Positions 7,167 to 15,656 are shown, counted from the first letter of the stretch. The stretch: 64,000 bases of DNA from Pedobacter sp. PACM 27299 (GCF_001412655.1 NZ_CP012996.1:2170001-2234000), one strand, 5' to 3'. Translations and numbers: made by a program. Notes: generated by a model from the letters alone, not told the origin.

Positions 7167-7574
7167 TTAATTAAAAAATACCTTTAACTTCTCCATGAAA
7201 TCCTCAGGAGGGGAGCAAGGTTTGTTTTTTGCCATATCGACAAACACCAGGGTAGTTTTGCCAATATTGATCAGCTCAGCTGCCTCATTATATAGTTCGT
7301 ATACAAAATAGATACGGACTCCTGGAAGTTCATGTATGGTGGTTTTAATGGTGATTTCCTGGTCATACAGTGCAGGTTTGATGTACTTGCAGTTCAGCTC
7401 TAAAACAGGCATCATTACGCCGCTGCTTTCCATACTGGCGTAATCCATGCCTAAGCTTCTCAACATTTCCACCCTTGCTACTTCATAATATTCCGCATAA
7501 TTGCCGTAATATACGTAGCCCATCTGGTCTGTCTCACCGTATCTTACCCTTACTTTCGTGCTGTGTGTAAACAT
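7167..7574 (-). CDS. Hot-dog acyl-CoA thioesterase, YbgC/4HBT type
   Basis: 135 residues. It opens with RVRYGETDQMGYVYYGNYAEY, the YbgC-type active-site region with the catalytic Asp in ETDQMGYVYYGNY (ETD-x-M-G-x-V-Y/H-x-x-N). Strands in KTTIHELPGVRIYFVYEL and KTTLVFVDMAKNKPCSPPE complete a single hot-dog domain. It hydrolyses acyl-CoA or acyl-ACP thioesters in the cytoplasm; the exact substrate cannot be read. The gene starts one base after the mltG stop, so the two are co-translated. Confidence 0.85.
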   Translation of the reverse strand: MFTHSTKVRVRYGETDQMGYVYYGNYAEYYEVARVEMLRSLGMDYASMESSGVMMPVLELNCKYIKPALYDQEITIKTTIHELPGVRIYFVYELYNEAAELINIGKTTLVFVDMAKNKPCSPPEDFMEKLKVFFN

Positions 7575-7575
7575 C

Positions 7576-8631
7576 CTATTTGTAAATATTACGTTTGTTC
7601 AAAGCTTCTCTATATTTTTTCGCATTGATCTCATGTTCCTGAACCGTCACTGCAAAATTATGGTAACCAGAGAAGTCTTCCTTGGCACACATATAGATGT
7701 AATTGTTGTCGTCTTTGTTCAATACAGCATCGATAGCATTGATACTAGGCATCATGATTGGCCCTGGAGGTAAACCAGCATATTTGTAAGTATTGTATTT
7801 AGAAGGAACCTGTAATAGTTTATTGGTTACCCTTTTTACCGTGAAATCATCGTTTGCAAAGATTACCGTTGGATCTGCCTGAAGCAAAATTCCCTTTTTT
7901 AACCTGTTCAAATATAATCCAGCGATGATTGGCATCTCTTTGTCGTATAAAGCCTCCGCATCTACGATAGAAGCCAATACAGAAACCTGAATAGGGCTTA
8001 GGTTTAATGCCGCAGCTTTACGCTTACGCTCATCATTCCAGAACTTCGCATATTCTTTTTGCATTTTCTCGAAAAACTCAATCGGCGCAATGTTCCAGTA
8101 CATTTCGTAAGTATTTGGAATAAACATCGTATAAATGTTTTCTTTATTGAATCCGTACTTCTCAATTAACGCTGCAGAATCCAGTACGTTGATGAAAGCT
8201 AAGGAGTCAGCTTCCAGATTTTTTGCCAGATAACCAGCAAAATCTTCTTTCTTCCTGATGTTCTGGAACTTTAATTTCACAGGGTCCTGGTTACCAGCTT
8301 TCAGCATGTTCACCAAAGTTCGGTTGTTCATTCCCTTGCTCACTTTATAGCGACCAGGTTTCAAGTTTTGTGCAAGATCCATCTTTGCAGATGCCTGACT
8401 AAAAGATCCGATATCTGTTAATATATCTTTCTTGCGGATTTCCTCAAATAGGTCATCTAAATGGCTTCCCGTTCTTACATACACGTATTTTTCCTTACCA
8501 GTGATGTTAGGCGCAAAAAACACTTTGTAGAATTTCAGGCCAAAATAACCACCAACTACCAATGCAACCAGCAAGCTGGCCAATATTACTTTAGTACTTT
8601 TCTTAAAGCTTTTCTCGTTTTCGTTTGACAT
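7576..8631 (-). CDS. mltG: Endolytic murein transglycosylase MltG
   Basis: 351 residues: short cytoplasmic N-terminus, one membrane helix (about 14-32, VILASLLVALVVGGYFGL), a LysM-like region, then the YceG catalytic domain. The family blocks SVLASIVDAEALYDKEMP, IAGLYLNRLKKGILLQADPT and YAGLPPGPIMMPSINAI are present. MltG cuts nascent glycan strands at the membrane and helps set strand length. Odd point: most members read ASIVExET, whereas this one reads ASIVDAEA, so the first acidic residue is Asp. It sits between a PASTA protein and a thioesterase gene, opposite ddl, in a cell-wall neighbourhood. Confidence 0.92.
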   Translation of the reverse strand: MSNENEKSFKKSTKVILASLLVALVVGGYFGLKFYKVFFAPNITGKEKYVYVRTGSHLDDLFEEIRKKDILTDIGSFSQASAKMDLAQNLKPGRYKVSKGMNNRTLVNMLKAGNQDPVKLKFQNIRKKEDFAGYLAKNLEADSLAFINVLDSAALIEKYGFNKENIYTMFIPNTYEMYWNIAPIEFFEKMQKEYAKFWNDERKRKAAALNLSPIQVSVLASIVDAEALYDKEMPIIAGLYLNRLKKGILLQADPTVIFANDDFTVKRVTNKLLQVPSKYNTYKYAGLPPGPIMMPSINAIDAVLNKDDNNYIYMCAKEDFSGYHNFAVTVQEHEINAKKYREALNKRNIYK

Positions 8632-8647
8632 ATAATGAGGCTAATAA

Positions 8648-9418
8648 TTACTTTTTATTGGACAAGGTAATGTTTACTGGGGTACCGATTTTAACTTTCG
8701 TTACGGAATCCGTTAAAAAAGGATCCTGTTTTACGATCACTGCATTTGCTGTATCCGTAATTTCGCCTTCATAATACACGTTTCCTAAACTCAGCATCGC
8801 GCCATTCTTTAAGGCAAATCTCGCTTCATCCATCGTTAATCCAATTAATGAAGGGATATCCACTTCTTCGTTTCCTCTTCCATCACCTAAAACTAAATCA
8901 ATCCTGGATCCTTTAGGCATGGATTCTCCAGCTTTAATCGGCTGTCCGCCAAATAAAGCTTCCAATACTACGTCTCTGGCCTGATCGGATTTATAAGTAG
9001 TATCTCCCAGTTTTAGTCCGAAACTCTCAATCAAAGCTTGTGCCTGTCTCAAAGGTTTAAACTCTATATCCGGAAATTTAACATTCGGAGCCATAGCTAC
9101 ATTTACAGTTAAATAAATAGTACGGTTGTCTTTTACAAAAGTGCTGGCTTCAGGATCCTGGTCGATTACAATACCTGGAGGCGAATCCATTACAAATACG
9201 GAATCTACTTCGTAACGAAGTCCCAGTGCTTCTAACTTGCTCACTGCCTGCGTGAAAGATAGTCCTTTGACTGCCGGAACATTTAAGCCCTGACCATGTT
9301 TGGTGTAATATCTTAAACTAAAGAAAGCCGCCAGGATAATGATCACTACCGTAACTATCGCAGCAATGATGTTGGTTCTAAAGGATTTAGTCTTTAGGTA
9401 AGATATAAATTTGCTCAT
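8648..9418 (-). CDS. Membrane protein with three PASTA domains
   Basis: 256 residues: cytoplasmic stub, one membrane helix (about 16-34, NIIAAIVTVVIIILAAFFSL), then three PASTA repeats: about 45-110 (VPAVKGLSFTQAVSKLEALG), 114-182 (FPDIEFKPLRQAQALIESFG) and 187-254 (IPSLIGLTMDEARFALKNGA). PASTA domains bind muropeptides or beta-lactams in Firmicutes kinases and PBPs. Here there is no kinase domain, as usual for this short Bacteroidota form. Probably a periplasmic cell-wall sensor or scaffold. It is the first gene of the operon with mltG (16-base gap) and is divergent from ddl. Confidence 0.88.
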   Translation of the reverse strand: MSKFISYLKTKSFRTNIIAAIVTVVIIILAAFFSLRYYTKHGQGLNVPAVKGLSFTQAVSKLEALGLRYEVDSVFVMDSPPGIVIDQDPEASTFVKDNRTIYLTVNVAMAPNVKFPDIEFKPLRQAQALIESFGLKLGDTTYKSDQARDVVLEALFGGQPIKAGESMPKGSRIDLVLGDGRGNEEVDIPSLIGLTMDEARFALKNGAMLSLGNVYYEGEITDTANAVIVKQDPFLTDSVTKVKIGTPVNITLSNKK

Positions 9419-9508
9419 AGGGATTTTCTCTTCAATATGGTATATCGCCCAAATTTAGGCTAAAAAAATATTTTATTGGAATTAAAATGACATCTGGGCC
9501 AACTAATT

Positions 9509-9516
9509 TATATTTG
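9509..9516 (+). promoter_or_regulatory. Promoter -7 box for ddl
   Basis: TATATTTG matches the Bacteroidota -7 consensus TAnnTTTG exactly, 48 bases before the ddl ATG. No clear TTTG -33 box was found at the usual spacing. Confidence 0.5.
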
Positions 9517-9564
9517 TGCTTACAATTGACTTATTACTTTGAATAGGTTTTAACACGCTTAAAA

Positions 9565-10551
9565 ATGAAGAAAACATTAGCATTACTAACCGGTGGGACC
9601 ACAGGTGAATGGGTCATCTCGGTTAAAAGTGCCGCCACTATCGCCCAAAATCTAGATGCCGATAAGTTTGATGTTTATAAAATCATGCTCAGTCAGCAAG
9701 GTTGGTTTTATGAGCCGGCAGACTCAGTGAAAATTGAAGTAGACAGAAATGACTTCTCCTTAAACATTAAAGGTCGAAAAGTTACTTTTGATGGGGTTTT
9801 TATTGCCATTCATGGCTCCCCAGGTGAAGATGGTAAATTACAAGGCTATTTCGACATGCTAAACCTTCCTTATACCGCTTGTGATGCGCTAACTTCTGCA
9901 ATCACAATGAATAAAGGATATACCAAAGCAATTGTTCAGGGCATAGAAAATCTACATGTAGCAAAGTCTGTGCAAATTTTCAAGAATGTTGCTTACAATG
10001 TAGAGCAAATCAAAAGAGATCTTAAAATTCCTTATTTCGTTAAGCCAAATAATGGCGGAAGCAGCATAGGGATGAGCAAAGTAAAACATGGTGCTGATCT
10101 GGAAAAAGCAATTGAAAAAGCTTTTAAAGAAGACGATCAGCTGCTGATTGAAGAGTTTATTTCCGGTAGGGAATTTACAGTAGGGGTAGTGAAATTGGAT
10201 GGCAAACTAGTTGTGCTTCCAGCAACAGAAGTGGAAACTGCAAAAGAGTTTTTTGATTTTGAAGCCAAATACACTCCTGGAGTAGCTAAAGAAACTACGC
10301 CGGCTCCAATCAGACCAGAAACGAAAGCCAGAGTAGAGCAAATTGCCAAAGATGTGTATATGAAGCTAAACTGCAGTGGCGTGGTGCGTATAGATTTTAT
10401 CCTAACGGAAGATGAAGGTGATTTTTACTTCATTGAGGTCAATACCATCCCAGGACAAACCGCTACCAGCTTTATTCCTCAGCAAGTAGCCGCAGCGGGA
10501 ATGAAACTAAATGATTTTTATACCAAACTCCTGAAAGAAACGATAGGTTAA
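9565..10551 (+). CDS. ddl: D-alanine--D-alanine ligase
   Basis: 328 residues, standard length. ATP-grasp enzyme making D-Ala-D-Ala for peptidoglycan. Visible: N-terminal substrate region with AIHGSPGEDGKLQGYFDMLN, ATP loop KPNNGGSSIGMSKV, EEFISGREFTVGVV, and the metal-binding end DFILTEDEGDFYFIEVNTIP with TATSFIPQ. The motif FIEVNTIPGQT matches Ddl. The gene is transcribed away from the PASTA-mltG operon, so precursor synthesis and glycan processing genes are neighbours. A strong terminator follows. Confidence 0.95.
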   Translation: MKKTLALLTGGTTGEWVISVKSAATIAQNLDADKFDVYKIMLSQQGWFYEPADSVKIEVDRNDFSLNIKGRKVTFDGVFIAIHGSPGEDGKLQGYFDMLNLPYTACDALTSAITMNKGYTKAIVQGIENLHVAKSVQIFKNVAYNVEQIKRDLKIPYFVKPNNGGSSIGMSKVKHGADLEKAIEKAFKEDDQLLIEEFISGREFTVGVVKLDGKLVVLPATEVETAKEFFDFEAKYTPGVAKETTPAPIRPETKARVEQIAKDVYMKLNCSGVVRIDFILTEDEGDFYFIEVNTIPGQTATSFIPQQVAAAGMKLNDFYTKLLKETIG

Positions 10552-10571
10552 TCCCAATGCAAAAGATACAA

Positions 10572-10625
10572 GACTATAAAAAAGGGGCGCTGCGGAATAT
10601 TCCGCAGCGCCCCTTTTTTATAGTC
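10572..10625. terminator. Strong bidirectional terminator, perfect 54-base palindrome
   Basis: Two 27-base arms, perfectly complementary and with no loop, meet between 10598 and 10599. The core is GGGGCGCTGCGGAAT and its complement, flanked by A6 on the left and T6 on the right. It separates convergent ddl and the outer-membrane gene. Confidence 0.9.
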
Positions 10626-10644
10626 ACAGCAGTCGTTTAATGTC

Positions 10645-11442
10645 TTAGAAACGGTAGCCGATACTCAAGCCAGATCTTACTCCTGCCCATGGACCACTAA
10701 AATCAATTTTAGCACCATTGCCGTCTACCGTAGATTTTGTGTGCACTAGAGGAAGATCATCCAGATCCGTCAAGGCCTCTCTTAATGCTTTTTGTTCATC
10801 ATCACTCAATGCTTTCTTACCAGAAATACTGCCAGAAGCAGATCCGTAATTAGGACCTAAAATCCACCAATCCAGATAAATTGCTTTACTCAGTTTCCAT
10901 TGCGCACCAAAAAGCACTCCTGCTGTCAGGGTACTGATACTGCCGTCCATGTCAATTCTATCCTTAATTGTTGTACTGCTTGTGCCATTACTGAAAGTAG
11001 CTTCGTAATGGTATGGAACAGCCACATTGTACCTTGAATACCTTGCAAATGGTGCCACGTAAAAGCCACGGAATACATTCTGACCTACATAATACCTAAA
11101 CTCTGGCGTGATCGCGAAGTTGCCGGTTTTGAAATCCTTAATGCTTTCCCAGGTTTTATCGTCATCAATCAGACTTTTGAAAGTAGAACTGAAGGGAACA
11201 TGAGATTTTGGCATCATCCTGAATCCTAAGGAAACAGACATTTTCTTGCCCACAGCACGTTCATACTGGAAGGAATAAGTCTTTAAAGCTACAGCCGCCA
11301 CATTCCATTTTACCAGGTTTTTAGATTCCGTGTTTTCCTCGTCCTGACTTGTATTGGTCTGCTGGGCGAAACTATTGGTCGCTGAAAAGCTAAGTGCCGC
11401 CACACCGCAGATGAACATGGTTTTAGTAAAGGTTTTTTTCAT
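10645..11442 (-). CDS. Outer-membrane beta-barrel protein, DUF3575-like
   Basis: 265 residues with a signal peptide (MKKTFTKTMFICGVAALSFSATNSFAQQ) followed by a low-complexity acidic linker (NTSQDEENTESK). Then come alternating amphipathic strands: VKWNVAAVALKTYSFQYERA, KMSVSLGFRMMP, FRGFYVAPFARYSRYN, and a C-terminal strand ending GLSIGYRF with terminal Phe, as BAM-inserted barrels have. The N-terminal VKWN...YERAVGKKMSVSLG block is typical of DUF3575-like barrels of Bacteroidota. It lies 44 bases downstream of the MATE gene on the same strand. Function unknown. Confidence 0.75.
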   Translation of the reverse strand: MKKTFTKTMFICGVAALSFSATNSFAQQTNTSQDEENTESKNLVKWNVAAVALKTYSFQYERAVGKKMSVSLGFRMMPKSHVPFSSTFKSLIDDDKTWESIKDFKTGNFAITPEFRYYVGQNVFRGFYVAPFARYSRYNVAVPYHYEATFSNGTSSTTIKDRIDMDGSISTLTAGVLFGAQWKLSKAIYLDWWILGPNYGSASGSISGKKALSDDEQKALREALTDLDDLPLVHTKSTVDGNGAKIDFSGPWAGVRSGLSIGYRF

Positions 11443-11486
11443 ATTAATATTAGTTTTGAGTGGACTAAATTATATATTTTATGGAG

Positions 11487-12914
11487 TTAAACCTGAATAG
11501 TTTTCCACCTTCCCTTTTTAAATAGGATATATCCCACAATGGCGATGCCTACCTCTGCAACAGGGATCGCAATGAATACCCCGGTAGGGCCCATCTCAAA
11601 GTGTTTTGCCAATAAAAATGCCAATGGAATCTGAAATAACCAGAACCCGAAAAAGTTAACCCAGGTAGGTGTCCAGGTATCGCCAGCCCCGTTAAACGTG
11701 CTAACCAGCACCATTCCGATGCCATAAAAGATATAACCCAGGCTCATAATCTGGAGCGCATGAAGTGCAACCTCTTGTACCAATTGATCATTAGTGAAAA
11801 AAGAGATGAAATAATAACCGCCAATGAAAGTAAAGGCCATCACCAGTACCATATAGACTACAATGTATTTTGCAGTTTTCATCACCGAATCTATCGCGCG
11901 CTGCAAGTGTTTTGCCCCTAGATTCTGACCTACCAAAGTTGCCGCCGCATTACTCATCCCCCAGGCAGGGAGCATGAAAAACATCATCAGCCTTAAAGCA
12001 GTTTGATAGCCGGCAGAGCCATGATCACCACCTGTAGTGGCTACCAACTGTGCTAAGAAGATCCAGCTGCAGGAAGCAATAATGAATTGGAATATACCAG
12101 GCGTAGCAATCTTTAATAAGGCCTTCATTTGCTCAAAATGTGGCTTTAAGTAGGATAAGTGCACCTTTAAAAGTCCTTTGCCGCTTACCAGATGCCAGAT
12201 TTGATACCCTACACCCATACTTCTTCCTATAGTGGTGGCAATGGCTGCACCAGTTAAACCAAAAGCAGGGATAGGACCCAATCCGTTGATCAGAATAGGA
12301 CATAGAATGATGTTGGCAATATTTGCGATCCATAGACTTTTCATGGCTATAGCCGCATTTCCTGCGCCTCTGAAAATTCCATTGATCAGGAAGAGCAATA
12401 CAATGATCACACTTCCACCCATCATGATCTGAGTAAAATGTGTTCCATGAGCGGCGGTTTCTGCAGAAGCACCCATCAGCATCAGGATGTCAGCAGCGTA
12501 AATTACCCCTAAGACGCTAATGATGAGGTTAAAGAAGACGGCGATCAGGATCGCCTGAACACCTGCTTTTGTTGCCGCCTCCGGGTTTTTCTCCCCGATT
12601 CTTCTCGCTACTACCGCAGTTGCAGCCATACTCATTCCGATAGCTAGAGAGTAAATAATGGTCAATACCGATTCTGTTAATCCTACAGTCTGTATCGCGT
12701 GACTGCTATTGGGCAGGTGTCCTACAAAATATAAGTCTACCAGTGCAAATACAGATTCCATTGCCATTTCCAACATCATCGGAATGGCCAATAAAAGCAC
12801 CCCTTTACGGATACTTCCCTGCGTAAAATCAAGGTCTTCGCCTTTTAAAGCTTGTTTTAAAAGTGATATAATCCTAGATAGCTTGCTCCTTGAAGCTGCT
12901 TGTGGTGCTGACAT
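11487..12914 (-). CDS. MATE-family multidrug/Na+ antiporter
   Basis: 475 residues, the usual MATE length, with about twelve membrane helices in two six-helix halves. Typical elements are GVLLLAIPMMLEMAMESVFA with LVDLYFVGHL early in the first half, and ATPGIFQFIIASCSWIFLAQ opening the second; both halves carry GIGMVLVSTFNGAGDTWTPT-like loops. It exports cationic drugs or metabolites using Na+ or H+. Substrate not predictable. The leader carries a small perfect hairpin (12948-12967). Confidence 0.9.
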   Translation of the reverse strand: MSAPQAASRSKLSRIISLLKQALKGEDLDFTQGSIRKGVLLLAIPMMLEMAMESVFALVDLYFVGHLPNSSHAIQTVGLTESVLTIIYSLAIGMSMAATAVVARRIGEKNPEAATKAGVQAILIAVFFNLIISVLGVIYAADILMLMGASAETAAHGTHFTQIMMGGSVIIVLLFLINGIFRGAGNAAIAMKSLWIANIANIILCPILINGLGPIPAFGLTGAAIATTIGRSMGVGYQIWHLVSGKGLLKVHLSYLKPHFEQMKALLKIATPGIFQFIIASCSWIFLAQLVATTGGDHGSAGYQTALRLMMFFMLPAWGMSNAAATLVGQNLGAKHLQRAIDSVMKTAKYIVVYMVLVMAFTFIGGYYFISFFTNDQLVQEVALHALQIMSLGYIFYGIGMVLVSTFNGAGDTWTPTWVNFFGFWLFQIPLAFLLAKHFEMGPTGVFIAIPVAEVGIAIVGYILFKKGRWKTIQV

Positions 12915-12947
12915 ATAAAAAGAAAAAAAATTAAGAAATAAACCTAT

Positions 12948-12967
12948 ATCAGCATTGAAATGCTGAT
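12948..12967 (-). promoter_or_regulatory. Leader hairpin upstream of the MATE gene
   Basis: ATCAGCAT (12948-12955) pairs with ATGCTGAT (12960-12967) around TGAA; 33 bases upstream of the MATE start codon. Could be a regulator-binding dyad or an mRNA leader stem. No known riboswitch core was recognised. Confidence 0.35.
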
Positions 12968-13177
12968 GTTTTATCGTTAGTAAGGAAGGGAGTCCTTGGT
13001 TTTTAGAACCTAAAACGGACGTGAAATACTATCATCGTATTGCGGTTTTGTAAATTCAAATATAGTTTTTTTATTATTAAATCCTTAAATATTTTATATG
13101 CTGCAATCGAATTCGCTTTGGGAAATTTTCATTAATCTTACGCCCATTATAATTCAACTAGGTAACACGTTATTGAA

Positions 13178-13420
13178 ATGAAAATTACCGATGTAAAAGT
13201 TTGGCTGGTAAAAGGCTTTAAAGACCAATTGGCCGGGAAGCCCAATCGTCTATAGCTCGGCAAAATATGTGGGCGAGCGCATCATTGGTCTGGATCCCAT
13301 GCGGCCAGATTTTATCTGGATCTGAACTGGATGGGGTCTTTCGGCGCAAGTATTTGTGCTATTAGTGGCATCGACATGGCCTTACTTGATCTGAAAGGAA
13401 AAGTATTGAAACGCTATAGG
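13178..13420 (+). pseudogene. Remnant of an enolase-superfamily (mandelate racemase/muconate lactonizing) gene
   Basis: It opens with ATG and MKITDVKVWLVKGF, the standard beginning of sugar-acid dehydratases of this superfamily. After about 24 codons a TAG stop occurs. Shifted frames then read SAKYVGERIIGLDPMRPDF and GASICAISGIDMALLDLKGK, both parts of the N-terminal capping domain (the usual form is A-x-S-G-I-D-x-A-L-W-D-x-x-G-K). The catalytic barrel is missing. A clear relic with several frameshifts and deletions. Confidence 0.75.
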
Positions 13421-14107
13421 AAATGTTGTTGTGGATCATTTCATGATGGTAACTGGTTTCCAGTTTATTTAAAACACATCTTTATATGGTCGACTCAAAG
13501 AATATAAGGGTAGCAAAAAGAATCTATTGATACTTTTGAGGAGTATTTGAGCAAACTTGATATTGGTAAAATAGAAGTGTTGAAGCTAGAATTAGCGTAG
13601 CAGAATATAACCATTGGGCAAAGTGACTTCTTAATTCAGTACCTTTATACCTTAAAACAATTGCAAATAAGTTTTCTAAAATTCTGTTAAATTTAATATC
13701 CTGAACAAAGGAACATTTACTTATGCTTTAGTACAATAGCGCCATTCCCAAGTATTGGGGGAGGGATTGGATGTTGGGCTAGTAGTTTTTTTCTTGATCG
13801 CAATAAAATAGAATTCATTTATCCTGAAAGATTGATTTGTTTGAAATTCGCCTATCCTGATGTTCCTTAGAAGACGATAAAATTTTATAACACTGTAACT
13901 TGACTCAAGATTTAGATATAGAATAGGTGGCTGAAAATCAGCTGACTTTTTTTCTTTAAATCTGTCAATTTTTCCCTCAAAAACTGAAAAATTTTCAGAA
14001 AAAACTTTTTCAATGCATTCACAAACCCTGTTTTTAGAATTTGGCACAGCAGTTGAAATATGCCAGGTGTATTTAATTTTTTAATTGATAGATCACAGTC
14101 TAAAAAT
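13421..14107. other. Intergenic region with decaying sequence; no gene supported
   Basis: It follows the enolase-superfamily relic. A short readable patch on the plus strand (about 13527-13600; DTFEEYLSKLDIGKIEVLKL, then a stop) may be another gene scrap. A minus-strand frame of 108 codons (13721-14047) has no start context or recognisable features and is judged spurious. The right part should contain the hsp20 promoter. Confidence 0.4.
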
Positions 14108-14122
14108 AAAGGAGGATTATAT

Positions 14123-14563
14123 ATGTCACTAGTAAAATTTAATAATGGAGCAAAAAACACTGAATTAATGAACGATTTCAATGATGTTCTCGGTTCAATA
14201 TTTACCGATGCTTTATTGCCAAATCACCTGATTACTAAAATGCCTGCTGTGAACATTAGTGAGACTAATGATCAGTACCACATTGAAATGGCGGTTCCAG
14301 GTTTGAAAAAAGAAGATTTTAAAGTGAACCTGGAAGGAGATGTATTGACCATCTCTGCAGAAGTTAAAAAAGAAGAGAAAAAAGAAGATAAGCAATATAA
14401 GAAACAAGAATTCAGCTATACTTCTTTCTTACGTTCTTTCACCTTGCCTGATTCAGTAGATGTTGCAAGTATTAATGCAACCTATAATGATGGTGTATTG
14501 GTGATTGAAGTTGCTAAAAAAGAAGAAGCTAAAAACGCAGTTCGTCAGATTGAAATTAAATAA
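14123..14563 (+). CDS. Hsp20/alpha-crystallin small heat-shock protein
   Basis: 146 residues from the ATG at 14123, which has a strong GGAGG at 14111-14115 (7-base spacing). A longer frame starting at 14060 lacks this support. The alpha-crystallin domain runs from about 40 to 130: PAVNISETNDQYHIEMAVPG, LKKEDFKVNLEGDVLTISAE, a Lys/Glu-rich loop, then EFSYTSFLRSFTLPDSVD and the GVL motif in YNDGVLVIEVAKKE. It binds unfolding proteins without ATP. The unusually good ribosome-binding site suits a heat-inducible, highly expressed gene. Confidence 0.92.
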   Translation: MSLVKFNNGAKNTELMNDFNDVLGSIFTDALLPNHLITKMPAVNISETNDQYHIEMAVPGLKKEDFKVNLEGDVLTISAEVKKEEKKEDKQYKKQEFSYTSFLRSFTLPDSVDVASINATYNDGVLVIEVAKKEEAKNAVRQIEIK

Positions 14564-14617
14564 TTTGTTTTGAAAAGATTATCTAATAATTAATAGCTCA
14601 TCTGGCTTATTCAATCC

Positions 14618-14650
14618 AGCCTTCATCCCTAATAGGGTGAAGGCTTTTTT
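14618..14650. terminator. Terminator between hsp20 and the convergent thioesterase
   Basis: GCCTTCATCCCT pairs with AGGGTGAAGGC (one bulge), followed by T6 on the plus strand. Confidence 0.75.
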
Positions 14651-15089
14651 ATATACTGTAAGCCTGAATCATCTCTTCTGTTACTTTACAGCCTTTTCCA
14701 GTTTTCGTGTCGATCATCACATAATCAAACCAGCCATCAGCAGCAATCTTTTTGGTACGTTTGTTTTCCATTTCGAACTGTACCCTGCAGCCTTTTTCAT
14801 TGATCGTTAAGATTCCGGTGCGGATCAGAATTACATCCCCTAAAATCAGCGGGCGTTTAAAGTCTACATGCGCAGTACGTACTACCCAGCCATAACCACT
14901 TTCCAGGAAAGACTCCATAGACATCTTGTAAAATTCTTCCATCTGGTCGTAACGTGCAGAGAGTACATAGTCGAAATACTTACTATTGTGCACATGCTGG
15001 AACATATCTATATCATCTGGGCGTACTTTTAATTCAGTTTGAAATATGCTGTATTCGTTCTTTTCCATGTTTTCTACGTTCTGCGTCAA
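14649..15089 (-). CDS. Hot-dog acyl-CoA thioesterase
   Basis: 146 residues. VRPDDIDMFQHVHNSKYFDY is the 4HBT active-site region (Asp and the H-x-H-N/V-x-N-x-x-Y pattern). It continues with GYGWVVRTAHVDFKRPLILG and RVQFEMENKRTKKIAADGWF, giving one hot-dog domain. Cytoplasmic thioester hydrolase of unknown acyl specificity. It is a different subfamily from the YbgC-type gene at 7.2 kb. It is a single gene, with hsp20 convergent on one side and rpsO divergent on the other. Confidence 0.82.
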   Translation of the reverse strand: MTQNVENMEKNEYSIFQTELKVRPDDIDMFQHVHNSKYFDYVLSARYDQMEEFYKMSMESFLESGYGWVVRTAHVDFKRPLILGDVILIRTGILTINEKGCRVQFEMENKRTKKIAADGWFDYVMIDTKTGKGCKVTEEMIQAYSI

Positions 15090-15157
15090 AAATAAGGTTT
15101 AGATTTTGATATATATTGGTCTCCTGTGCTAAATTGAACCGATATGACAATTGTTTT

Positions 15158-15190
15158 TTTTGCGATTCACTAAAACTTAAACTATCTTTG
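15158..15190 (+). promoter_or_regulatory. Promoter of rpsO
   Basis: -33 box TTTTG (15158-15162) and -7 box TATCTTTG (15183-15190), spacing 20 bases, an exact fit to the Bacteroidota consensus TTTG-N19-21-TAnnTTTG. It lies 44 bases before the rpsO ATG. Confidence 0.75.
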
Positions 15191-15234
15191 CACACAATTA
15201 ATTAATCCATACACACTTTAGTATCATTCAAGAA

Positions 15235-15540
15235 ATGTATTTAAGTAAAGAAAAGAAAGCCGAAATCTTCAAAACACACGGCGAAGTAGAAACCAACACT
15301 GGTTCTGCTGAAGGTCAAGTAGCATTGTTTACTTACCGTATTGCACATTTAACTGAGCACTTAAAGAAAAATCGTAAAGATTTCTCTACTCAGTTATCTC
15401 TACAAAAATTAGTAGGTAAACGCCGTGGTATTTTGGCATATCTATTTAAAAAAGATATCAATCGTTACCGTGCTGTTATCAAAGCTTTAGGCTTAAGGGA
15501 CATTATCAAACCTTTAGGTTCAACTAGAGACAGCAAATAA
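15235..15540 (+). CDS. rpsO: 30S ribosomal protein S15
   Basis: 101 residues. S15 signature parts are present: THGEVETNTGSAEGQVALFT, RIAHLTEHLKKNRKDFSTQ, LQKLVGKRRGILAYLFKKD and RYRAVIKALGLRD. It binds 16S rRNA in the small-subunit platform. Most Bacteroidota S15 proteins end near GLRK at about 89 residues; this one carries about twelve extra residues (IIKPLGSTRDSK). It is upstream of pnp, the widely conserved rpsO-pnp order, but here an intrinsic terminator lies between them. Confidence 0.95.
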   Translation: MYLSKEKKAEIFKTHGEVETNTGSAEGQVALFTYRIAHLTEHLKKNRKDFSTQLSLQKLVGKRRGILAYLFKKDINRYRAVIKALGLRDIIKPLGSTRDSK

Positions 15541-15556
15541 GCGTTATAATATCAGG

Positions 15557-15584
15557 AAAAGCCATTCTTAGGGATGGCTTTTTT
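15557..15584 (+). terminator. Terminator after rpsO
   Basis: AAAAGCCAT pairs with ATGGCTTTT around a short loop and runs into T6. It partly separates rpsO from pnp. Confidence 0.75.
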
Positions 15585-15656
15585 AATTGAATAATAAAAT
15601 TAACATATATAAATCAGGTGTGTAGAAAGAGGAAAACACACCACAACACTCTTTAA

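Noticed and set aside
13721..14047. 108-codon minus-strand frame before hsp20
   Set aside because: No motif and no start context; low-complexity composition; lies in a decayed area.
14060..14122. N-terminal extension of hsp20
   Set aside because: A strong ribosome site points to ATG 14123 and homologues start there.
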